DNA of 64,000 nucleotides from Immersiella caudata (lineage: Eukaryota > Ascomycota > Sordariomycetes > Sordariales > Lasiosphaeriaceae), in contig JAULSU010000007.1 of NCBI GenBank assembly GCA_030512335.1, positions 4,030,001 through 4,094,000 of the forward strand, read 5' to 3'. Within the stretch, counting starts at the first letter, position 1. Each line of letters begins with the position of its first letter. The notes beneath the pieces were generated by a model that was not told the origin of the DNA, did not search any database, and saw nothing but the letters and a program-made list of their open reading frames with translations. Below are positions 1-9,995 of this stretch, one piece after another. Position numbers and translations under genes: made by a program.

Positions 1-480
1 GGAGGTCTGGCAGGGATTTGGTGTACCAATCATATTGGGTGCAGATACTTCAATGACGCAGCAAACACTTGCCCATGTGGGATACCTTCGCAGTAACGTC
101 CCCGTCCTTTTGACCTGGGCGAGTCTTTGTGCTGTCTCGTGGATTTTCAGGGCCTGGGTACGATTACCTCCCCGTTCTGAGGCGGTGTTTTGTTCGGGCC
201 CAGTGCCAAACAAAGCAGTGACACTGTGCACGACGCAGCGCACAGGTCAGGTGGGTGAGATTTCCTGGGAGGTCAAAACCATCATGATTCTAATCTGCTA
301 CCCCATAAGTTACAAACGGTGCAGGGTCGTGGCACGGCAAGTGGAGCGCTCCAGCAACGCAAGGAAGATAGATGTAGGATGCATAACCTAACCTATATAT
401 TTTTCCCCGCCTTCTCATCCTAGCAAATCGCAAAATGGATAGCACAAACAATCGCCGCCTCGCCTTCAAGCTGCGCCAAG
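1..480. other. Left edge, no gene recognised
   Basis: Open frames here are short and show no recognisable domain. The stretch just upstream of 481 should hold the promoter and 5' leader of the HET-domain gene. No convincing TATA or operator motif is visible. Confidence 0.5.
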
Positions 481-2625
481 ATGCAAACCAGATCCCGAGG
501 GATGAGACTCTGCAAATGGTGCCGGACTCTGAATCTCGATGCGATATTCCAACGAAAGCACTGCACCAATTTGGGCGGCCCAGTTCGCCAGCGGAAACGA
601 GCGGGAAGAGAGTTTAGTGTCGACTCATGCCCCCTCTGCCGCCTCATCGCCCACACGTTTGGAAACCCAGCAGGCGAGCTGCGCGGCAATCACTACCAGC
701 TGTACTCCTACTCCAGCAGCCGCATCAATAGCGGCGGATGGGCAGCCATCGACACTGTCATGTTATCTCTACAGGAAAAGACTCGGTTCCACCAAAGAGA
801 TTTTTCCACACAGATGCGCTTTCTTGTGCCGCAGGTCCAGGTGGACAAGCCTATCCGTATCATCCCGCCTCTCGTATCCGCGTCGCTTCTCCGAGAGTGG
901 GTAACCCGCTGCCGCGAGGGACACGACAAGCTTTGCGGACTCGCGGCCGATGCTATGGCACCGCTGTCCGAGATGTCGTCCTTCAGGACGATCGACTGTC
1001 GGACGGGAAAGCTCGTCCCTTGGATGGGCCAGCCGTACGCGACGCTGAGCTACGTCTGGGGAGGAGAACCCGCCCCTCTCTTCACCGCCGCTCTCGACAT
1101 CCCCCAACTCCCTCCAACAATCCAAGACACCATCGACCTTAGCCTCGCGCTCGGCATCGGCCATCTCTGGATTGACAGGTACTGCATCAGCCAGCAGAGC
1201 GACGACGAAAAAGCCGAGCAACTCCCCAAGATGGATCTCATATACAACCTGTCCGAAGTCACCATTATCAACGCCGATGGCGAAGGCACCCAACTTGGCC
1301 TCGCGGGAATGAGGGGACAGCCGCGCAAGACTCGACAGCTCCAGACGCGAATTGGCACCCGGCTGCTCGCTTCCACCCCCCCACATCCCTCGCTCGACAT
1401 CCGAGCGTCGATTTGGTGGTCGCGCGGATGGACCTACCAAGAAGGCGTGCTCGCGCGCCGCCGCGTCGTCTTCACTCAGGGCCAGGTGTACTACGAGTGC
1501 AGCGGCATGTACTGCTGCGAGGCTCTCAACTTTGACCTCGACGCGCTGCACACCCTCGATGGCCAGCGTTTCAAGGCGCAGTATTACCGACGAAACAAAA
1601 ACGACAACCAGAAGGATACGGACAAGGTGGCGTTGTTCAAGTCGGTTGGGCAGGGCGGCACGGCGTGGGATGTTACACGGCGGATTCAGGAGTATTCAGA
1701 GAGGGCGCTTCGGGAGGAAGACGTCCTCGATGGTATCAGGGGCGTGCTGGGCGCCATGGAGAGGGGCCGGTGGCGGCTGTGGCATCTCTGGGGTGTTCCT
1801 GTGCTGCCGCGTGGGCCAAGACCAACGGGGAGGAGGTCGGAGGAGATGGACGAGTATAGGGAGGCGTATGATTCGATTACGTGGACGCCGACCATTGGGC
1901 TCTGCGCAGGGCTCTGCTGGCGGGGTGAGAGTCACCTTGAGAGAAGAGCGGGTTTTCCGAGCTGGTCCTGGACGGGTTGGAAACTATCAGCTAAGAGGCG
2001 GGTGGCGGAGCTCGAAGCCGCCTTGGAAACGAGTGCCGGCGCGCGGCAGTGGGTCGTGCCGGTCAAGTGGCTTCTGGAGGAAAGGAAATGGCGGCTGTTT
2101 CAGGGAAGCCAGAGTCTAGAGGTGCAGGTGGAAGTGGAACAGGGGAGGTTGGATCTGGATGACACAGAGTTTCAGAGGCATTACGAGCGTCTGGGTGGCC
2201 GGTTGCCTGTTGTTCTGCATATGTCGGCATGGGTCACGCCAATGTCCATTATCAGCTGGGAAGGGTTTCGAGGTGTCACTGCCGAGGTAGAAGGAGCCGA
2301 GGGAGGTCGCCGTCTCAGATGGGAGTTTTTTTCTGCCACCACCGCAACAAGACCTCTAGCAGGAGCATTGACCTACATTGCGATTGAGCTGGGTAGAGAT
2401 GTTGGTTCTTCTCCAATGCCCAGCGTCTATGTCCTAGTGGTAGTGGAGGTGGGAGAAGGAGTATATGAGCGGGCGGGGATAGGAAAGTGGGACCAGATTA
2501 CCCTTCGGGATCCTTTGAAGCCAGAAACTGTGGTTATTGACGGCGAGGAATTGTCGTGTCTCTTGAAGTTTGGGTTGGGGCCGCCCGCCGTAGCAAAGGT
2601 TTGGAAAGAATTCCAGCTCAGATAG
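481..2625 (+). CDS. HET-domain protein (heterokaryon incompatibility family)
   Basis: Single exon, 714 residues. The HET domain spans about residues 186-345. It has the classic block YATLSYVWGG (186-195), then LWIDRYCISQQ followed by the MDLIYN and TIINADG segments. The N-terminus carries two CxxC pairs (Cys11/Cys14 and Cys50/Cys53) typical of the long HET subfamily and possibly metal-binding. The C-terminal half has no domain I recognise. HET domains trigger cell death after fusion of unlike hyphae, or act in related non-self responses; the partner here is unknown. The ATG at 481 is the first that opens this frame; an ATG at 435 is in another frame and stops at 617. A SET fragment follows on the same strand and an NLR gene lies beyond it, a neighbourhood common for HET genes. 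Confidence 0.88.
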   Translation: MQTRSRGMRLCKWCRTLNLDAIFQRKHCTNLGGPVRQRKRAGREFSVDSCPLCRLIAHTFGNPAGELRGNHYQLYSYSSSRINSGGWAAIDTVMLSLQEKTRFHQRDFSTQMRFLVPQVQVDKPIRIIPPLVSASLLREWVTRCREGHDKLCGLAADAMAPLSEMSSFRTIDCRTGKLVPWMGQPYATLSYVWGGEPAPLFTAALDIPQLPPTIQDTIDLSLALGIGHLWIDRYCISQQSDDEKAEQLPKMDLIYNLSEVTIINADGEGTQLGLAGMRGQPRKTRQLQTRIGTRLLASTPPHPSLDIRASIWWSRGWTYQEGVLARRRVVFTQGQVYYECSGMYCCEALNFDLDALHTLDGQRFKAQYYRRNKNDNQKDTDKVALFKSVGQGGTAWDVTRRIQEYSERALREEDVLDGIRGVLGAMERGRWRLWHLWGVPVLPRGPRPTGRRSEEMDEYREAYDSITWTPTIGLCAGLCWRGESHLERRAGFPSWSWTGWKLSAKRRVAELEAALETSAGARQWVVPVKWLLEERKWRLFQGSQSLEVQVEVEQGRLDLDDTEFQRHYERLGGRLPVVLHMSAWVTPMSIISWEGFRGVTAEVEGAEGGRRLRWEFFSATTATRPLAGALTYIAIELGRDVGSSPMPSVYVLVVVEVGEGVYERAGIGKWDQITLRDPLKPETVVIDGEELSCLLKFGLGPPAVAKVWKEFQLR

Positions 2626-2801
2626 CACCATCATAGGTGGACCTCACTAGGTTGGCCAGAGCGCCACTGCCCTAGTAAGGAAATCTCCCTCGTTTTTCTT
2701 TTTTCTTGGTAGCTACAAAGAAGTTTCTTGCTCCCCGCCACAGCAACACAATAACTGACAAACGTTCACCCATATTGGCCATTTCCATATAATTACCGTA
2801 G

Positions 2802-3767
2802 CTCCCGGCGCTCAGGCTACAGTGCCTCAGAAAGTTATTCCTCTATCGGTGGCAGCGTAGACGAATCGACCGAGGAGCCTTGATCCTGAGCGAGGAGCCA
2901 TTGTTCACCATCCGGGAGCCGCATGCCGAGATCACAAACGAAGCTCTGATGCGAGCCCTTCAAAAGCTGCCGGCGAGCCGAAAGCGGTCGTTTCTCCTAC
3001 TCCGCGACAACGCATCCGGGGCATTTCGAAGCTTGGGGCACGCCTTCGCCGAGAACTCGTTCAACATGGCAAGCGAAGACGACACAGGGCGGCAGCTTGA
3101 CTGCCTTCACGGCTTATTTCTCCTTCACTCGCGCTTCAACCATTCATGCTCACCCAGCTCCAACGTTCCAGCCACCGGCGGAGAAATCACCCATCTACAA
3201 AGTTTTGCCACCAGGGACATCGTACCCGGCGAGGAGATCACATTCTCATACGCGGCCGATTTCGGATGCAGGACCAGGGAGGAGCGTCACCGAGAATTGC
3301 GATTCGTGTGCAACTGCGAGACGTGCCAATCCGGAAACCCCTTCCAGGAGCTCAGTGACATGCGCCGGAGACTTGTACGCGGCCTGCAGTACCTACAGGT
3401 TCGCGCAGACTTGGATGGGCGGAGACAGGACGCGACCGGCCGACCGCTGATTACCGATCCGCAACTGAAACCCGCGGCTGACACTCTCCGCATTCCTCTT
3501 TGGTCTCGCTTCATATACGGCCTCTTGACGATGTCCTTGCTGGAACAGGAGGGGTTACTTGACGACTTCATGGCGGAAAGGCTGAGCCGAAACGTATTGG
3601 TACCGTTTGCCATGTTCAAAACCGAAAGCAACGTCCAGGTCGCCAAACTCGCCATGGCACAACAAGATTGGCTTGGGAGGCTGTGTGTAGCTTTTCAACT
3701 TTATGGGCGCGCTGACGCAGCTGACGAGGCCATGGCTACTCTATTTCGAGCGCTGTCTGGTAGATGA
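2802..3767 (+). pseudogene. SET-domain protein fragment lacking its 5' end
   Basis: The frame is open from 2802 to a stop at 3765-3767 and encodes the second half of a SMYD-like SET domain. Visible are LILSEEPLF (the start of the I-SET stretch), the NHSCSPSSN motif, GEEITFSYA and the post-SET CNCETC, then a helical C-terminal region. The usual upstream G-K-G-x-G-x-F segment is missing. There is no in-frame ATG before 2949, and no ATG at all on this strand between the HET gene stop and 2880. The gene is therefore either 5'-truncated or depends on an exon I cannot find. The remaining frame has no stops or frameshifts, so truncation would be recent. If expressed it would be a protein-lysine methyltransferase relative lacking part of the cofactor site. 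Confidence 0.6.
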
Positions 3768-3981
3768 AATTTTGACGCCTGCCACTTACAGGTAGCTAAG
3801 CCAGCTTCAACGCTTGTTGATAGCGGTAAGCTTGAATCAGGGGACCGCCATGATTGTGATTCCATGCCCTTGGGTTGAGATTGCTAGACAACTGTTGAAA
3901 CGACCAAGGCCCATTTACATCCAACTAGCCTTCCAAAATCCAATCATCACCTTGGCAATTAACTGACAGCAATCCACCAGT

Positions 3982-4494
3982 TCATCGACTCCTGTTGTAT
4001 CGCGTGAACGCTACAGTAATGGCGATTCCTAGATAGGGCATTCGTCAATAAGAACCGCACTCGGTGTTCAAGACAGATAAGCACTTACCCAATCCAAATG
4101 TGATGAGCGGGTACCATCTCGTGACGTCCTGAAGCGAAATATCCCATCGACCACTCGTCGCAGTTGGCATTCTAGGCTGGGACTGTGGCAATACAGGTTC
4201 AGATTGCTCGACCATATTTTCCGGCATTAGGTCGACGGCGTGAGTGTCTGCTCGTGAGTTGGTTTCAGTAGGACTTGGGTTCGGTTCCATTGCCGGCACA
4301 GATCCAGTGAGAGACTTGAGATCGCCCACCTCAGGGCCGCGCACTCCATCTGACCCAAACTCGCCATCGCCATCGCAACCGCCATCTGATGTTGAGCCAG
4401 TGGCACCTCCGTTCTCCTGGTTGAGGTTTCTACGAATATACCGCTTGAGCGTCTCTGCGTTATTTAGCGGCAGCCGATCGACGAGTTCGGCAAG
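3982..4494 (-). other. In-frame extension of NLR1 beyond its TGA, ending in a predicted membrane anchor
   Basis: After the TGA at 4497-4495 the same frame stays open. It begins LAELVDRLPLNN and runs to a consensus donor GTAAGT at 4088. A 60-bp intron (4088-4029, ending CTAG) joins it to a last exon, 4028-3982. The junction creates a hydrophobic stretch YPLITFGLGIAITVAFT followed by RYNRSR and a stop, which looks like a tail anchor. The total extension is about 150 residues. The open frame, the in-phase splice signals and the anchor suggest it is or was coding. The TGA may be a nonsense mutation, a read-through site (TGA followed by CTT), or part of a retained 123-bp intron (GTAAAC to CGCAG, a multiple of three). 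Confidence 0.55.
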
Positions 4495-7400
4495 TCAGTA
4501 CTCTTGTCCGCGCTTAAACAAATGTCGAGGGAACTTCAAGGGAGGTTCCGGACTCCAAGCCCACTTCTGGCGTTTACTTTCTATGATAAAAAGGTAGTTC
4601 CGATCATCTCGGCGGACCTTATAATCAGAGTTCAATCCAGCCTCGAGCATAATCTCAAACATCTCGCCCAAAATAGCTGCCTGAACCTTGGACATGCCAT
4701 GCATTCGCGATGCGAAGAGGATGAACTCCTCCCAGACTGTGGTGTCGCCAACGGTGTAGGATGTCGTCCTGTCATCAAGGAGGCGTCCTTGCTTTAGGTA
4801 TCGGAGCACCATACGAAAAGCCTCGATGTTGTCATGGGTTGTGATTTGGACACTCGTCTTCAAGATGACACTTAGAGTCTTCTGGAACCTCATCGTGTCG
4901 TTTGATACGGTGAAGTCTTTGTCGAGGACCCAACTGACGTAGTCCAGGAGCCCAACGCTTGCGGCGATGTAAAATGATGAAATCATATTCATGCCGTTGT
5001 TCCATCCTTCACTCGTAGCATCCTCGTCGCTGGAATTGCCCTCCTCTTCGAATTCACCCTTCTCGCTGCGGCTGTTTTCTTCCCTGCTAGCATGCTCCTC
5101 GCTGCTGGCAGTCCTCTTGTTGGCATCTTCCTCGAAGCTGGCATCCTCGTTCTCACTTGAATCCTCCATTTCAGCGGTATCCCCAAGCTCGTGACAATCT
5201 TCAATCGCGTCAACACCTTGCCCATTGCTCTCCTCGTCGCTGCTAAAACCCTCAAACACACTAGTGTCTTCTTCATCTGCGGATTCATCGGCTTCCTCGG
5301 AACCCTCTTCATCGGGTTTCTCACCTTCATCGCTTTCCTTGTCCTTATCATTAGCGATATAAGTGATAGGTCGGGAGATTTCTGATTGAAGGGTGGCGTT
5401 TTGGACCTCCAGAGTTGCTTTGCGGAGGCTTTCGAGGAAGCGGAACGGTGGGGCGTCCCGACAAATGTCGTCGGATTTCCGCAATACAAGTATAACCCTT
5501 ATATCGCTTCCCGCCGAAGGCTGCAGCCGATTGAGAAATTTGAGCTCTGCCAAGTAGGTCTGGGATATGGCTTCGACGGTGTCCAACCTTCCCCGTTCAG
5601 CCTCGGAAAGCTTCTTGATATCCTCGCGCACGAAGTCGTATGCCGAGCGATGCACGAAAGCAATGTACTCATTCCTCTTATCGACCTCCAGTAAGCATTT
5701 GCATTGCCCACGAAGCCTATTTCGAGCCCTCTCTAGCCGGTACAGCTCCTCGCTTTTTCTCGCCGTGGTATCCGCCTCGTTGATAGGGGCGTTGATGGCG
5801 AACAGGGGATTGTCTTCGAATTCGTCAAGGAAGCTGTACTGCAAGAGCGATATGCCTGTGCCACCACTTTCCGTTATTTGCACGACCATGTCAAAAGTGC
5901 GATAGACAGCCCGCCTGTCAGCTTTGGTACGAATGGAGCCAAGAAGATGTTCGTACAGTGACTCGATCTCCGGCGGCATGTCATCAATTTTCTCCAAGAG
6001 GCCTTTGAGTCGGTCACCATTTCGACAACCGTCCTGCAGCGTTTCGAGGACGAGAGCGACCCAAAGGAAGACACCGCTGGCCTTGTCCGCGACCTTCGAT
6101 ACTAGCTTCTGCTCGGCATCGTCTTCTTCGGCTTGATTGGGCACCCAGAAGCTTTGAATCCGAGCATGGATGAAGCCTTCGATGTCGTCGCGAGTGAGAT
6201 CCTGCAACCTAAGCCTCCGGCGTGGGGAGAATGCATTTTCAAACGGAGGAATCTCACGGCTTGAGACGCAAATCTTCAGGTTGGCGGGTGAGGCGGCTGC
6301 CCACTGACGGAGCAAGGCAACCATGTCCTCGTAGTGGTACTCGCGGCTCTCAGCGTATTCGTCCAGACCGTCGATGAAAATGCAGAATGAATGCTTGTCG
6401 TAGAGGCGGTGATCGCGAGACAGTTCCTTGAACGCCTTCTGAACGTCTGTCCTGAAGATACGCAAATCTGGATCCGCCTGAAGATGCAACGAGGTGATTT
6501 TTCCCCATTGCAGTGGAAGAACTGACGGTATGAGATCCGGGCGTTGTTTCAAGAGATCGTACAGCAGAGACCGTTGCAGTCCGTCGAGTGACTTTTGCAG
6601 TTCGCTTCCAGCCCGCCAAAAGAAGAAGTTGACAAGAACGAGGTGTTTTCCGTCGGCCCAGGGACTTAATCGTTCTTTCAGGCGGTCGCTCTCAAACAGG
6701 AACTTCATCAGTGTTGACTTGCCTGACCCGAGCTTGCCGGCGATATGGAAGACCTCGGGGTCGTTTGAAGCTAGCCAGTCGACAAAGGACGACCCGGAAA
6801 GGCTGTCAGTTCCACCGACAGACGGCTCCTGTTCCAAGATCCACCGGAACGTGCTCTCATGCGCGCCCAAGACCTGATCGAAGCGGCCATGCATGTCAGG
6901 GAACCTCAAAGTAGAGAGTAGTCGCTGTGCAGCGATTTCCCGCACGGCGTCATCTGGAAGCTTTTGCAGCTGAAAAAGCTGCTCAGCAAGGGCGCTGTCG
7001 ATGGAGAATGAGCTTGCCAGCGTCTTGAGATCATCAGCCGCCTTCTCTAAAGCAGCTAAGCGCTTATCGCTCTTCGTTGCCGACTCAGCAAGGTCCTGGA
7101 GCGATGCCTTGATAGCACTTCTGTCCAAGGTGGCGACTTGTACATTGAGCTGCTTCTGGCAATCCTGGAGCCTCGCTTTGCATTTTTCGCGGTCGTTTTT
7201 GTGCCAGACATCCTTGAACACCGCAACGGCGGCGCTGGTCTTGGAGTCGGATCGCCGCGACCGGGATTTGTCGAGAAGAGTCAACATTTCATCGCATATC
7301 GCCCTACACTCTTCGGCCAGGTTGTAGACGGAGGTCTCCTCATCTGTCGGGGCGCGTACTCGGACGGGAGGGACAAGACGAGTCGACCAGAGCTTGAGCT

Positions 7401-7548
7401 CGTTGACAACCAGCTCAGCTGTCGCATTTTGAGCGGTTTTGCCGGTTGTTGAGAAATAGATCTCCCGTGCGCCGCCGACAAGCTTGACGCCAAACTCCAC
7501 GAAGGTAATGATGGAGGACGCGAGGCCTACTGCCGTGATAGGATCCAT
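4495..7548 (-). CDS. NACHT-domain STAND receptor, NLR1
   Basis: Reads 1017 residues to a TGA. The start chosen is the ATG at 7548 (MDPITAVGLASS), the usual beginning of fungal NACHT proteins; the frame is open further upstream but that part has no similarity. Order: an N-terminal helical domain (about 1-200, REIYFSTTG region); a NACHT ATPase with Walker A GKLGSGKST (lysine near 277) and Walker B FCIFIDGLDEY (near 390-400); the sensor segment KICVSSRE; then a helical region of the DUF7791 type. An acidic, low-complexity insert rich in Glu, Asp and Ser lies at about 735-850 and is absent from NLR2. No WD, TPR or ankyrin repeats follow. Such proteins act as nucleotide-dependent switches in fungal non-self recognition; the ligand is unknown. 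It is divergent from the F-box gene. See the extension at 3982-4494. Confidence 0.85.
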   Translation of the reverse strand: MDPITAVGLASSIITFVEFGVKLVGGAREIYFSTTGKTAQNATAELVVNELKLWSTRLVPPVRVRAPTDEETSVYNLAEECRAICDEMLTLLDKSRSRRSDSKTSAAVAVFKDVWHKNDREKCKARLQDCQKQLNVQVATLDRSAIKASLQDLAESATKSDKRLAALEKAADDLKTLASSFSIDSALAEQLFQLQKLPDDAVREIAAQRLLSTLRFPDMHGRFDQVLGAHESTFRWILEQEPSVGGTDSLSGSSFVDWLASNDPEVFHIAGKLGSGKSTLMKFLFESDRLKERLSPWADGKHLVLVNFFFWRAGSELQKSLDGLQRSLLYDLLKQRPDLIPSVLPLQWGKITSLHLQADPDLRIFRTDVQKAFKELSRDHRLYDKHSFCIFIDGLDEYAESREYHYEDMVALLRQWAAASPANLKICVSSREIPPFENAFSPRRRLRLQDLTRDDIEGFIHARIQSFWVPNQAEEDDAEQKLVSKVADKASGVFLWVALVLETLQDGCRNGDRLKGLLEKIDDMPPEIESLYEHLLGSIRTKADRRAVYRTFDMVVQITESGGTGISLLQYSFLDEFEDNPLFAINAPINEADTTARKSEELYRLERARNRLRGQCKCLLEVDKRNEYIAFVHRSAYDFVREDIKKLSEAERGRLDTVEAISQTYLAELKFLNRLQPSAGSDIRVILVLRKSDDICRDAPPFRFLESLRKATLEVQNATLQSEISRPITYIANDKDKESDEGEKPDEEGSEEADESADEEDTSVFEGFSSDEESNGQGVDAIEDCHELGDTAEMEDSSENEDASFEEDANKRTASSEEHASREENSRSEKGEFEEEGNSSDEDATSEGWNNGMNMISSFYIAASVGLLDYVSWVLDKDFTVSNDTMRFQKTLSVILKTSVQITTHDNIEAFRMVLRYLKQGRLLDDRTTSYTVGDTTVWEEFILFASRMHGMSKVQAAILGEMFEIMLEAGLNSDYKVRRDDRNYLFIIESKRQKWAWSPEPPLKFPRHLFKRGQEY

Positions 7549-8043
7549 GGTTGCATTGCCAGCTGGGGTCAATCGAGCGACGAGACTGAGAATCGGAGAG
7601 GAACGAGAGGCTCGAATGGGATGGCAAGTGGTTGGATTTTGGTTGCCTCCAGCTAAGCCCTCAATCGGGCGCTGCCCTCGTCCAATCCTGTTGGCATGGT
7701 TTCTGCATGAGGATGGTGCTGTCAACTGATAGGCTGCAGAGCGCTGTGTTACCAAAGCATCCATGTCGGTGGAACCACCTGGAAGTGGGGAAGTCTCGGT
7801 GGTTCCAAGACTCGGTGATCATTGCGGGCCCAGCAGCGCAGGTGGGGGCCGAATCAGAGTGCCCCACTATTTAGCTAGCACAACCAATAGCTCAGGGGTA
7901 GTGGCACGTGTAGAAATTTAGGTTTTCTTCCTAGGAACGCCCATCGAACGCGACTTCCTCCGACTTGGAGTTGGCGACCCCCACTGGTCGCTGGGGAGAA
8001 CAACAACAGTGAACGCAACCGGCGCAACGCCACACAATCAGAA
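7549..8043. other. Shared upstream region of NLR1 and the F-box gene
   Basis: 495 bp separate the two divergent start codons. The part next to 7548 stays open in the NLR1 frame up to 7764, but I treat it as leader. No conserved regulatory motif was identified. Confidence 0.4.
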
Positions 8044-9792
8044 ATGGGGGCGCTCGAGCGGCTGCCAGCAGAGCTCCTCTGCCAAATTCTCGACGATCTC
8101 TCGTGGACAGATATTCGGAATCTACGCCTCGTCAGCCGTTCAATTGGTTCATTCGCCAACGCCATCGCTTTCAAGGAGGTCTGCTTCACCATGTGCCAGC
8201 AGGACTTTGCTCAGCTAAGTGCCATCGCGAACAACCCAGACTACGCCGTGCACGTCTCCTTGTTGGCGTATGTTGTCGATATTCTGAACATCGAGCGCCA
8301 AACCCCTGAAATGTTCAGAGACGCCATTCGCAAACGCGAGCACATGGACGACAAGCTGCACAAGTCGAACCCAACGCTTTTCAGTCCGCCTGAAGGGAGA
8401 ATGGACGACACTGAGATCGAGGAGAGGTACAAAATCTACACTCGCATGTTCGAGGAACAGCAAGACATCCTCCAACATCACCTCGATTTTGAGTTGCTCG
8501 AGGAGGTAGTTCCGAAACTGCCGAAACTCAAGGGCATCGTCATGTCCGAGGGCAACGAACTACGAACCATTCACAACAATAAGCCCAGGCCCTTTTCTAT
8601 CCGGGATGTCAACAGCGTGAAGTTGCTGTACTCGGGCGAATGGCAGGATGGCGGTGCCTCAGCCCGTCATCTTCGCGCGCTCCTGAAAGGTGTTCAAAAG
8701 GCGGGCACTCAACTGCAAAGCATTGAGGCCTCCAACGTCGCTATCAGCTTCATGGACGAGACGGACTTCGGGCTGCACAGCATGACCCCCCAGCTCCTAG
8801 AGAACATCACCACGTTCAAGCTGGTGCTTCAGGTGGCCGAAGAGCCAGGCTCAGGTCGCATGTCAAGAAACTACAAAGAATTCGTACGCAGTCAGCTTGT
8901 AGCCTGCCGTCCATTGCTCCAAAAAGGAACCCTCCGCCGGGTCCTACAGACGCTCTCGAATCTTGCGAGCCTCGACATCCAACTCGCCGAATTCCACCAG
9001 GAACCCATGGGCACCTTTCCCTCCCCGGCCGCCCTCAGGGATATCATGCCCCTCGACCACGTCTGGCCCAACCTCAAACACCTTTGCATCAGCAACGTTG
9101 AGACAGAGCGCCAGGAGCTTGCAGCATTTCTCCTCCGCCACAAGGCATCGCTCGAGTCCCTCGATCTCGGCTACATCAAGCTGGCAAGCACATCATGGCT
9201 CAAGCTCCTCCCCTACCTCAGAGCTCAATTCCAAGACGGCGGACACCTCAAGAGCGCGCGCATCCTCGATGTCATCATGGGAAAATCCGAATCCGAGGAG
9301 CATTTTACAGAGGGGTGGGCGCTCGGACACCCGGATCACAGCATCAGGCCGCAGGCACTTGGTACGGCCGTGTCGAGGTATCTGCTGTCGCAGAAGCGGA
9401 AGTGCCCTTTGAGGGTTGATAATATTCTCGATAGGTACTTCTTCATGGGTGACCCGGAGGATATTGATGATATCTCGGAGGACAGCTGGGGGAGCGAACT
9501 TGATGGTGAGCCGGACGAGGAGGAGATTTTGGGGGAGATGAACGCCATTGCGGAGCAGCTCGCTGCCGAGGTGATTCACCATGGATTTGTTGATGGTGGG
9601 CTGGACGGGTTTGAGGGGACGGAAGACGACAGTGAGGAAGAGAGTGAGGGGGGCAGTGAGGAGGATAGTGAAGACAGCGAGGAGAGCGAGGAGGCGGGAT
9701 ACGACCAGAGTGAAGACGACATCGAGGATGAGGATGAGAGTGGTGACGACAGTGAGGACGATGCCGATGACCCTATTAGCTCTTGGAGCTGA
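8044..9792 (+). CDS. F-box protein with acidic C-terminus
   Basis: Single exon, 582 residues. The N-terminus is an F-box: LERLPAELLCQILDDLSW then IRNLRLVSRSI, within residues 4-45. This fold binds Skp1 in SCF ubiquitin ligases. The middle is a leucine-rich, helical region of the kind that often selects substrates, but I see no clean LRR periodicity. The last roughly 100 residues are extremely acidic (Glu, Asp, Ser and Gly tracts) and probably disordered. The start is the first ATG in frame and places the F-box at the extreme N-terminus, as usual. It is divergent from NLR1 and convergent with the lipocalin-like gene. The substrate is unknown. Confidence 0.85.
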   Translation: MGALERLPAELLCQILDDLSWTDIRNLRLVSRSIGSFANAIAFKEVCFTMCQQDFAQLSAIANNPDYAVHVSLLAYVVDILNIERQTPEMFRDAIRKREHMDDKLHKSNPTLFSPPEGRMDDTEIEERYKIYTRMFEEQQDILQHHLDFELLEEVVPKLPKLKGIVMSEGNELRTIHNNKPRPFSIRDVNSVKLLYSGEWQDGGASARHLRALLKGVQKAGTQLQSIEASNVAISFMDETDFGLHSMTPQLLENITTFKLVLQVAEEPGSGRMSRNYKEFVRSQLVACRPLLQKGTLRRVLQTLSNLASLDIQLAEFHQEPMGTFPSPAALRDIMPLDHVWPNLKHLCISNVETERQELAAFLLRHKASLESLDLGYIKLASTSWLKLLPYLRAQFQDGGHLKSARILDVIMGKSESEEHFTEGWALGHPDHSIRPQALGTAVSRYLLSQKRKCPLRVDNILDRYFFMGDPEDIDDISEDSWGSELDGEPDEEEILGEMNAIAEQLAAEVIHHGFVDGGLDGFEGTEDDSEEESEGGSEEDSEDSEESEEAGYDQSEDDIEDEDESGDDSEDDADDPISSWS

Positions 9793-9995
9793 GATAGCTA
9801 CCGTCAATCCTTCCTTATCCTACATATCATTCCTTTCGAACTCCCCCTTTTCTTTTTAAATAGCGTCTAGGCCATGAACATAGCGACCTGCCCTTGTCCT
9901 GACTCTAATTTGCAGCTCCAAGGGCCCGGCACCGCCGCCATTACAGGCCGCCCCGTCTACGCCATGTCATTCTTATCCCCCAGCAAACTCCTCCT

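Noticed and set aside
769..1551. 260-codon minus-strand open frame inside the HET gene
   Set aside because: It lies entirely antisense to the strongly supported HET frame, has no domain, and owes its length to codon bias.
4029..4344. Independent small minus-strand gene of about 99 residues
   Set aside because: It is in the same frame as NLR1 and open back to the TGA, so it is better read as the NLR1 extension.
7549..7764. N-terminal extension of NLR1 from an upstream ATG
   Set aside because: The family start MDPITAVG lies at 7548; the upstream part is Arg/Ser-rich without similarity.
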